From Lampris incognitus (Eukaryota > Chordata > Actinopteri > Lampriformes > Lampridae), in assembly GCF_029633865.1 (NCBI RefSeq), contig NC_079223.1, positions 7,904,190 to 7,968,189 on the forward strand: a DNA stretch of 64,000 nucleotides, written 5' to 3'. The position numbers and the translations under genes were made by a program. Under the pieces are notes generated by a model. It was not told where the DNA came from. It worked only from the letters and a program-made list of their open reading frames with translations, and ran no database searches. Positions 48,167 to 57,900 of this stretch are shown piece after piece; position 1 is the stretch's first letter; every line of letters starts with the position of its first letter.

Positions 48167-48830
48167 GTGTTTTAATGGGTTGGGTACTCTGGGAGAGAAA
48201 TATTCTGCTGCTGAAGGGAAAGACTGCTATGGACTTGATGGAGCCCTTCTCCTGTCTGCATTTTCTTAGCATATAATTTGTGTGTGTGCACTTATTTGTG
48301 TGTCTGTGTGAGTGAGTTCATATGCTGTGTGTGTGTGTGTGTGTGTGTTATCTAAGTGTCACTTAAAAGTATGAGGGAATTAAAAAAGAAAAGAAAAAAG
48401 ATATCTTCTGCAAACTTAGTTTTACTTTATAATTATGATTGTTAATTTATATATTGTTTTTAGTTGAGGTTAAATTGGTTCCTTTTTATTTAGATTTTAT
48501 GAAGAATGGCTTGTGCAATAAATCATACTATATATTGATGCTGATGGTCAGTTGATTTATAGGTTAGTGTGTTGTGCTGTCTGCATCACTTCCTGTGTAA
48601 AACTGTAAATGACCCTTTAACTGTGGGCACCATCTTTAAGATAGTGGCTTCTAGGACCTTGTTTGTTTGTACCACAGCTTTTCTATACTTTATATTATGT
48701 GGGCACTGACAAATAGAAACCCCAAAACACTGTAAATTGTACTTTGTTAATTAAAACTGTACCATAGGGTGCAATATGACTGTTGCTATACATTTTAAAA
48801 CAAACTAATTAAATCTTATTTACACAACAC
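48167..48830 (+). other. GOLGA4: GOLGA4 3'UTR with poly(A) signals
   Basis: AT-rich sequence after the stop. AATAAA is at 48517-48522, ATTAAA at 48750-48755 and again at 48808-48813. A (GT)n run is at about 48328-48348. Which signal is used cannot be read from the sequence. Confidence 0.6.
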
Positions 48831-49253
48831 TTTTTTTTTGTCTTGATTGTGTTGTGCAGTGACATTAATGGCTTGTGGCCTTTTTGCTCACCTGTGTGTT
48901 GTAGCCGAGACGCCACAGTCACGTTGAAATCACTATGAAGACGTCCGCCATCAAATAGCCCTTGTCTCTTCGGGATGCAGATGTTGGATGGAGCCTTTTT
49001 CCACACTTTCCTGTTCGCTGCAACTGGCTGGGTCTGCATTTTCTGCACGGGGCCATGAGCTCGACCGAAGTAGAGTGAACCTCGTGTTTTACGCGAGGTT
49101 CAAGGGACCATACACGTGTTTTGTACGTTTAAGCCCAAACCGATTATACTTTCCATTATTATCGAGCCCCAATCGCTTCCCAAACGAAGACGTCACACCG
49201 GTAACGACCGGCAATTTTCATAAAACCCCCCATGCCCAGAGCAGTGTAGCCTC

Positions 49254-49320
49254 TGATTGGACGCCCATCCGCTGTCAAACAAGAAGGGCGGGGCCGGTTG
49301 TGCTGTCCGCCAATCAGGGG
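49254..49320. promoter_or_regulatory. CCAAT/GC-box cluster between GOLGA4 and ITGA9
   Basis: An inverted CCAAT box (CTGATTGG, 49253-49260), a GC box GGGCGGGGCC (49286-49295) and a direct CCAAT box (CCAATCAG, 49310-49317) sit within 65 bp. This layout resembles a compact TATA-less promoter. No gene is assigned to it. Confidence 0.4.
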
Positions 49321-49424
49321 GGTTCGATTCATGAATAATACTTACAAGTACGTTTCAACTTTTGGTGAAAAGAAATGTCGAATGTATTTCATTCATAACA
49401 CTGCCCTCTGAAATTCTCTGCTTC

Positions 49425-49803
49425 GGGCGTCCCGGTAGCGTAGCAATCTATTGCGTTGCCTGCCGACACGGGGATCGCCGGTTCGAATCCCCGCGTGACC
49501 TCCGGCTTCTTCGGGCGTCCCAACAGACACGGCCAACTGTGTCTGCGGGTGGGAAGCCGGATGTGGGTATGTGCCCTGGTCGCTGCACTAGCGCCTCCGC
49601 TGGTCGATCGGGGCGCGTGTTCAGGGGGGAGGGGGAATTGGCACGCGCTACACCCCCCCTGGTGAAACTCCTCACTGTCAGGTGAAAAGAAGCGGCTTGC
49701 GACTCCACATGTATGGGAGGAGGCATGCGGTAGTCTGCAGGCCTCCCCGGATCGGCGGAGGGGGCGGAGCAGAGACCGGGACGGCTCGGAAGAGTGGGGT
49801 AAC
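49425..49803 (+). mobile_element. tRNA-derived SINE, copy C, full-length
   Basis: The complete tRNA-like head starts gggcgtcccggtagcgtagc and has the B box GGTTCGAATCC at 49481-49491. The body carries tggtcgctgcactagcgcct and ctcctcactgtcaggtgaaa. The end is at about 49803 (gaagagtggggtaacaactg). Pol III transcription of the family is implied by the head. Confidence 0.85.
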
Positions 49804-49961
49804 AACTGCTGAGCACTTTATAGGCCTATTTATGAATGTTGGGGCAGCCTTCTAACGTCAGTATTAGTTCCTAATTGTTTGGCGATATTGTGTCCAGCAA
49901 AACTCGGACCACGACTCAAACTGTGTTTATTGCTCCACAGTAAACGTTATATACACGTACA

Positions 49962-50104
49962 GTATTGTCACCGGTTATTTTCTTGCCCGGTGCGGGACTC
50001 GATACGGGCTGTACTGCACCACAAGGCGACATCACTAACCGCTCGGCTAAAGGGTCAGGCCCGTTAGCTAGGGGCTAACGTGTCTTATTAGTAGTTTACA
50101 ATAT
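49962..50104 (-). mobile_element. Divergent solo LTR of the TRIM-like family
   Basis: The minus strand, 50100 to 49966, starts TGTAAACTACTAATAAGACA and continues CTGACCCTTTAGCCGAGCGG, collinear with the LTRs at 17.5-18.7 kb, and ends GGTGACA. Flanks on the plus strand are GTAT (49962-49965) and ATAT (50101-50104). No PBS or interior follows. Clearly older than the 17-18 kb copies. Confidence 0.6.
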
Positions 50105-50177
50105 CAACCACGTCTTGCGTTACTGCCGTAAACCGACTGCCGTAAACCGGCTGTGGTTAAAACTTAAAGCTGCAGTG

Positions 50178-50847
50178 TCCTAGACCAGTGTTTCTCAACC
50201 GGGGGTCCGCGGACCCCCTAGTGGTCCGTAGTGTAATTGCAAGGGGTCCGTGAAAATAAAATATCTTAAAAAAAAAAGATCCTATGGCATTTATAGAAAT
50301 AGGATTATTTTACTCAAATGTGACTGAGACCTTTATCTACCTAAACTATAAAGGGTAACAGGACTTTTTTTCTCTAATTACATCTGTTTCACAAGTGTAA
50401 TTTATTGTATATTTTAATAAGAGATCTCGCTCCCGTTTGCATTGTTAAAGTTACTGCATAAAAATTCTGTTTTGTTACATATATCTGAAAGTTACTGAAT
50501 ACATATTCTGTGTTGTTACATATATCTGAAAGTTACTACATAAGAATTCTGTTTTGTTACATATATCTGAAAGTTACTGAATACATATTCTGTTTTGTTA
50601 CATATATCTGAAAGTTACTGCATAAGTATTCTGTTTTGTTAACTATATCTTAAGTTACAACTGAAAGCTCTTATTTTTGCCCCAAAGAGTGAATAAACGC
50701 TATAATGCAATTTAAAATGCAGTTTCTACTGTTTCTATCAAATTGCAACCCCCCTCCCCCAAGATCAGGTGGAGGGGTCCTCAGGGTAGATCAAAAATAC
50801 GCAGGGGGTCCAGGACCCCAAAAAGGTTGAGAACCACTGGACTAGAC
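50178..50847. mobile_element. hAT-like non-autonomous element with internal 41-bp repeats
   Basis: Inverted ends CAGTGTTTCTCAACC (50186) and GGTTGAGAACCACTG (ending 50839). Flanks TCCTAGAC and GACTAGAC share six of eight bases. Five copies of a 41-bp unit at about 50452-50660 contain tgttacatatatctgaaagt, alternating two variants. There is no transposase ORF. Confidence 0.75.
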
Positions 50848-51380
50848 TACAGTCACACCGTTGTGACTAATACACAACAGATATATATGTGAGTACTGAT
50901 AGATACAGATTGTTATACTGCAACGGTCCCATTGGGGTGGGAAAAGGGGGTGGAGGATCTAAAACAAAAAAATTCTGCGCTTCTCCGGCTAATATTCCCT
51001 ACGCCACGAAGAAGTCGTGTACCTTTGAATTCCATTTGTTAAGCAGCCTCTCTGTCTCTCTCTCTCTCTCTTCCTTCCGGGGTCAACTCCATCACCTCGG
51101 TTAGCGCTTACGGCGCGGTTATCCTGCGACCATGACGCAACAAACCAACAAAGAAGAAAGTTGCCCAACCGTCCATCACCCATAATCTCAAGCCTCTTCG
51201 TGGTTTCCACTCCGCGCTGAAGTGGATGGAGACCAGTGGCTGGCTGGAAGGGAGTAATAAAAATAAAATAAAATAAAAATAAAAATTACGGCACGCTTTG
51301 GAAAATAAAGTCGCGCGCGCGAGAAGAAATAAGCGCGAGCTTTGTCATGAGCGAACCTGACGGTAGAGGGCAGCAGCTGC

Positions 51381-51772
51381 CCCCCTCTCCCCTCCCCGTC
51401 CCGTCCCGTCCCCGTCCCCTCCCCTCCCCTCCCCTCCCCTCCCCAGCCGCCGGGCTGAAACGTGACGCGCCTCAAACCCGTCCGCGTCTCACCGCCACCG
51501 CATTTATCGCCGGGGAAGAGGAGCCCTCCTTCCTCGCAGACTTGACAGAATGGAGAGGAGCTGACGCGACCTCCGCCTCGCCGCGCCGTTGACTTCCCGC
51601 CCCTCCCGCGCTTCCCGCCGCTCTCGTGCGCCTGACTCTTTAAAAAAGTAGTTTGTTCCTTCCCCGTCGCAGCGTAGGGAAACTTTGTTGTTAACTTTCC
51701 CCCACTTTCTGTTGTTGTTGTTTGTTGTTGTTGTTGTTGCGCGGACACCACCCCCCACCCCCCTTCCAAGTG
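51381..51772 (+). promoter_or_regulatory. ITGA9: ITGA9 promoter and 5'UTR region
   Basis: GC-rich sequence upstream of the ITGA9 start, with a long CCCCT repeat (51381-51444) offering many Sp1-type sites, CpG-rich stretches to 51640, and a (TTG)n run at 51712-51739. There is no clear TATA box. The start site is not determinable. Confidence 0.5.
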
Positions 51773-51963
51773 ATGCGCGGAGGGATGGGTCCTCTTCTGG
51801 GACGCAGAACGGGAGCGCCGCACGTCCTCTACTACGTGTGTCTGTCCATCTCGGCGGCTTACTCCTACAACGTCGACCTAGAACAGCCTCTGGTCTTCCG
51901 CGGACCGGACTCCAGTTTCTTCGGCTACTCTGTTCTGGAGCATTATCACGACAACACACGGTG
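51773..51963 (+). CDS. ITGA9: ITGA9 exon 1: signal peptide and first FG-GAP
   Basis: Residues 1-63 plus two bases. A hydrophobic stretch HVLYYVCLSISAAYS is followed by the mature start YNVDLEQPLVFRGPDSSFFG. Donor TG|GTGAGT. Confidence 0.93.
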
Positions 51964-54900
51964 GTGAGTTCCCCCGTTCATGTCGGGGAGGGGGGGGGTT
52001 TAACCGTTGTTTACGGTCGCCAGCCTGGCCCATGGCGGACCGTTACAGATGTGAGTGGCCGCCCGGGGGACGCTGAGCAGATGTGCAGACCTGAGCGATA
52101 AAGGGGGGGTCTCCTGTCCGTTTGGGTCTGTTGGGGGGTGGCAGCTGCCACCTCTGGGACACGGTCTTGCCACCCCTGTTGCCACCCCATTTATAAATCA
52201 GATAAGATGCTTTTAAAGTATATTTTATGTACATGCATGGTGAAGGTCAATGAGACCCGCAACGAACTCAACTCAAACAGAAGTCGCCGATTTAGAACCC
52301 CCCCTCCCCCTCACCAGGCGCGGATCTGCGGGGTGGCAACAGGGGTGGCAGCTGCCACCTCTGGCACACAGTCTTGCCACCCCTGTTGCCACCCCAGGAA
52401 AAAAATCTCTAGATCCACCACTGCTTGGGGGGTAGCCGGGAGGGGATATGCTGTGATGCAAACCAAACGATCTCGATCTAGACGTGTGACATCTGCACTG
52501 TGTGTGTCCCCCCCCCTCCCCTCCCTCTCTGTTTTTTTTGTTTTGTTGCACTATCTGCAGGATATTGGTGGGGGCACCGAGGGCCAACTCTACCTACAGC
52601 AGCTCTGCGCACTCCCCAGGGGCGCTGTTTAAATGCCGAGTCCACAGCAACCCGGAGCGCCGCTGCACCGAGATGGACCTGGGACGAGGTCAGCCCCGAA
52701 TAAAGACGCGCAGCCTCAGAACGCCTCGGGAAACGAACCTATTCGTCCCGTTGTAGCCTATGTCCGGTGACGAGCTAGCAGCCGGACAATGGCGCGACAC
52801 CCCTCCTGAGCATCCGCCAGCTCCTACCTGACACACACCTACACGCACACTTGCACACAGAGACCCTATGCAGGGACTTAACTGCTGACACATGTGCAGC
52901 CCTACGTGCAGAAATCCCGTGTGTGCCTTCGTTTACCCCGAGCATCTGTTTTGTTTTAGCAGAATAATACAGCCTTATACTAGTCTTAACAGTGTGACAG
53001 TTGTTCTTGTATTGTGGGACCTGTGCTACGGCATCGATGCAAACAGGAGAGCTTGTGTGCGCTGGTGCGTAGATATTTTGATATCTGTGATTAATGCTTC
53101 GGCTAATATTTTCCGAGAGCCTGGGCCAAAAAAAAAAACACAAAAAAAAAGTGGGGTTGAGTTGTAGAACCCCCCCGCCCCCCAGCTTTGTTCTTGAGGT
53201 CACCAAAGAGTGGAGGTATGCAGGGCTTTAATATTAACCCCCTAATCAGTCAATCTGTCGCCAGGAAAACGTACATTATCAAACCGTGCATCGGGGCAGA
53301 CGTGAAGCCCTGCTGCCTGAGCTGCACTCGGTGAACCATGCAGGGTCAGGGGAGCTGAAGCCCGGTGAGCCCATGAGAACCTCAGACACGTTGTCCACAC
53401 AAACAGCAGGGGTTAGGGCTATTACGCTGTCACGCCATAATGTTGAGCTCCTTGTCTTAATAAATGGTGACAGAGGTGGAATACTGACGGGCACGACGTG
53501 GTCAAGGAGTGAGGCCCGCACACTAAATTGCTCCCATAAGCTTTTCTATTCGGCTGCGTTTCGGTCAGTTAGATCTTCCTCACGCCTGATTGAAACATTG
53601 CTGAATAAAATAGCTTCTGGGAGCAATTCAGTGTGAAGACCTTACTTCTTCATTTTAGTTTTGCTGTTTTTGTCTTGCACCTTAATATTTTCTGGACGTG
53701 CGCGTCCTTGGTTCCTCTTCACAACTTGACCAGGAGCATTCTCTGGACTTTTCTGGGGGGGTCTGCCCTAGATACTTGACTGTCTTTTAGATCTTTACCA
53801 GGTTTTAAATGGTCTTGAAGGCACTGATCTTAACAGCTGTGAAAGGCAATGAAACTTCCAAACAGTATTAATTGTAAATATATCTTTTGCTGTAATAATT
53901 TTGCATTTTACATTACATTACAGTCATTTAGCCGACATATTTACCCAAAGCGACTTACAATAAGTGCATTTAATGTAGGAAATCAGGAGAACTACTAGTC
54001 ATCAGAGGTCATAAGTGCATCTTCTCTCTAAACAAGCATCTAAGAGCAAAACCAGTGTTAAAGTAAAAGCGCGAGAAAGATTTTTTTCTTTTTAAATGAG
54101 TGAATACAATAAGTGCTAAGAGCAAGTAACAGGGTAGTAGTTCTTGAAGAGGTGGCAATCTCACCCCTTCACATTTTATATGTGACGGGGTGAGATTGCC
54201 AACTGCCTCTCAGGACTCCCCATTAGTTGTTAGTTCAGGTCCTGACTGGGATGAAGGCAACAGTTTGTCTTAATGGCAAGCTGCTGTGTCAACACAGATT
54301 TGACTATGCCTCTGTGAGTGCAATAATAGTGGTATTGTGGGGTTGAATGTGTTATCTGACGTAAGGTGTCCCGCGGTGTTGAACATCATTGAGCTGAACA
54401 GTTTTCCTCAGATTCTGCAGCGGGGCCGTGAAATTCTGGAGATGGTCACGGCGATTGGACAGGCTTTTTCTTCAAAATGACCACGCTCTATGTCTGAAAC
54501 TGTCAATTAAGCAAACATCGCTCGCACATCCAGCCAAGATAAAGAATAAAACCTCAGATACGAAAAGCTGACAATGGCTGAAGTGACCCGCTCCAAGGCA
54601 TCCTCTGACCCGATGACTCGATGTCTGAAAACTACTCCCATTGTTCCCATGTGTTTGTGCCTCACAGGAAACAAGCCCAGAGAGTCGTGTGGGAAGACGT
54701 GCCAGGGAGACAGGAACGATGAGTGGATGGGGGTCAGCCTCGCGCGACAGGACAAAGCCAACGGCAAAATATTGGTGGGTTCGGCTACAAAGCGCCGCCG
54801 TTACTTCGGCAAATTGTTTAATGAAAACCATGAGCTCTCATAAAAAACAGACGGGATTGTACCGCCATCATTGTTACAAATGTCTTACCATGAACCGCAT

Positions 54901-57900
54901 TGTTAAACCACAGCTGTTCCCCGCATCAGAAACCTTCCTCTAGTACAGGCCTCTCTCTCTGCTCCTCTGCCATCAAGCAGAGTTGTGTTGCATGCTTGCT
55001 GTTTAAGGAAATACACTTTTGTCTATTACTTTCCTCTCCACTGCAACAGTTAACAAGGCTGAACTGAAAATAATGAGTGTGGCTCATCTTTGCATGGGGG
55101 GGCGGGGTGGGGGGGCAGTTTACTGTCACACACAAAGCAGAGAGATTGGGAAATTGTGTCATTGCATGATAAAGTAAAGTGATTCACCTTTTATATCGGA
55201 GGTGTCGGCGGAAAAGTGTTTGTCGAAAGTCGCGCTTCGTTTAAGAAAATATTGAGAACGGTTTTGAGAAGTCAGCAGGCTAACTGGTGGCACTAATCCT
55301 TGACATGCTCGGCCGGGTGTTTGCATAGATATCATAGGACGGCTGGCTGAGTTTGTTTAAGCTTCAGCCTCTCTGCGGTGGTCCCAGCCAAGGGCAGCCT
55401 TTCATTAAACATTAACCCCCCCCCTCCTCCGCCTCCTGTTGCGGGTATCAAAGGTCTTGCCTCTGGCCTGTGGGGCTGCATCCTCACAGGACAGTATGTG
55501 GAGGGGGTTGTGCTGCGAGTGGGCTGCTGTACTTTTGCTACAGGATTGTGCTTGAAAACACTCCTCCTGGGTATGAATGTGCCAAAGTACACATTATTGA
55601 TCATCCTCCTCTTGGTTTTGGAGAAATCGTGAGAAATTCCTCTGTCTAATGGGGTCCAGATAACTGTTTTCGGCAAGCCCTGACTATATTATTTTGACTA
55701 CTCTTATCTTTGGTTCTATTCTTTTTTTGTATCAGTGGAATTTAGTGGCATGACTTCCAAGCTAATACCCTTGGCTTTGCTGTTCAGTCAATTTTTTAAA
55801 GACATTTTGGTGCTGTCAGTCCTAGAATAGTACCAGTGTCAACCTTTGTGAGAGGAAACGCTGTAGCTCCCACAGTGTTCGGCTCTCCTGCGGGATGAGG
55901 TTAAATGAAAGTTGGTGGTTTTCTGAAGCCACGTGTTAGTGGGCCTCTCAAGAGACTGCTGATGCGGGTTTCTATCTCATCTGAGTAGACTCACGTTTCT
56001 GTGATCGGGCGAAGCGGCTGCTTGGCAGATGTGAGCCGCGGTGATGTCAGCCATGTTTTCAGCACAGAACCAATCGGCTCTCAGAGCTCTCAGACCAAAC
56101 AGAAACATGACAACAGCACAACTCCATACTTGGTCTGCCTCTGTCAGAGAGACAAAGCCATGGTTGCCTCACTTTACTGCCTCCACAGTGCTTATCTCCT
56201 AGAAGCTTTTGCACTATATTTGCAGGAGCTGGTGGATTTTTTTTCTGAGGTAACCAGCAGTAGTATTACCATAGCAGAAGGAAGTTGGAGTAATAAATAC
56301 TATCACAGGAGAATTTCAGGGTCTAGTTTTGCTAGTGTCTTCGGCCAAGCTGTCCTTTTAAAACATATAGCCTACGCATTTTCAAAGTTCGGCATCTCTC
56401 TTCCAGTCAGTCATCTGATGCTCTCTGCATGCCCACGATCTGCAGAACTTGTGTGTTCATTTGTGTTGGCCACGTGTGGGATGGAAGTGCTTGTACAGTG
56501 CGAGGGGAAATGAGTTGAACGTTGCCCGTGGAAAAGCGTCCAGAACTGTCCCCCTGAGGAACAGGAACCCGACCCACAACCCTAGGAGGCTAAATTATAA
56601 CCACATTTACACATTTCCACAGCGGGGTTTATGCAGAGTTTAAGATCTGCTCTTTTTGTTTCCCGTTTTCCTGCTAATTCACGGAATTGGTTGTTATGCA
56701 AAACACAGCGCTGATCGATTGTTTCGGGTTTTTTACTTGGTGAATTTTTGAAGCAAGAAAACCTCTTTTGGACTGACCAATATATTCCTGTAGGACTTTG
56801 GTTGGTCTCTATCTTTTGATCCACGTACTGATATTGCACTTACTTTATTTGATTTACTTGTGCACCCTAATGTTTCCCAAATAGCTTCTGAACGTGAGCC
56901 ACCTCAGTGAACTTCAGCCACCACTTGCTTGTCATGCCTAGAGAGCTGTTTGGAGGTGGCAGTGATTGGCAACTTGAACATAATCATGAAGAAGAACGCC
57001 ACTTTATTTTGTCATTGTGTACAGGTTACAATGAATGTGTTCTTTGCGTTTAACCCATCCTATTGTTTAGGAGCAGTGGGCAACTGCAGCACCTGGAGAC
57101 CAACTCCAGTTCTTCTTTCCGTTGCCTTGCTCAGGGGCACAGACAGGAGTGTTAACCCTAACATGCATGTCTTTCTGGTGGTGGGAGGAAACCCACGCAG
57201 ACACGGGGAGAACATGCGAACTCCACACAGAAAAGGCCTGGGACGGCCTGGGGTTTGAACCCAGGACCTTCTTGCTGTGACGCAACAGTGCTGACCACTG
57301 GGCCACCATGCCGCCCATGATTGAAGATGTTATTCTCTTCGTGTTTTGTATTGAAATGCTAGCTGGGAAGCGTTGATGTAAAGCTGGGGCTGAGATATTC
57401 ACACCACAGACCATAGCTGTTATGGTCAGAACTGGATGTGCTTTAATTCCCCTCTCATTGACACTCATTTGACAGCCACCAAGACACACTGACTCCAGCC
57501 TTGTTTTCTATGTGTTTGAGCTCCAACTGTCTGCATGTTAGAGTAAATGCTAAAGATGTTGAACGTGTGTCTATTAGGAACCTATTTTTTTTTACTTATC
57601 ACTCCTGCAGGCATGTGCTCACCGCTGGAAAAACGTCTACTATGATTCAGAGCATATCCTTCCCCACGGTTATTGCTCCATCATTCCTGCCACGCTTCAG
57701 GGGAGGACGCGGCCACTCATCCCTTGTTATGAAGGTATAGTATGGATGCCACAGTAGACGAGCACCGCTCAGGCAAACACGGGGCAGACACATCATTTGG
57801 TGACATCTGTGTTGAGTGTGAGGCCCGGTTTGCACAGCACGCACAACAGCCGTGAAGCGTAGTCCGCTCCCATTTCGAACCCATGTTACACCAGCAGCAA

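Larger units (their letters stand above)
52689..54667 (+). other. ITGA9 intron 2
   Basis: 2 kb. It holds a teleost interspersed repeat at about 53907-54150 and a long hairpin at 54148-54212. Nothing else is recognised. Confidence 0.55.

Noticed and set aside
49425..49500. Possible tRNA gene (A and B boxes, T-arm)
   Set aside because: It is the head of a dispersed SINE with the same downstream body at five loci and no 3' acceptor stem; not a functional tRNA gene.
50452..50660. CRISPR-like spaced repeats
   Set aside because: Contiguous 41-bp tandem units within a hAT element in a eukaryotic genome; there are no unique spacers.
56001..56513. 170-codon open frame within ITGA9 intron 3
   Set aside because: It starts at a poor context, has no recognised domain and lies wholly inside an intron on the same strand; probably chance.
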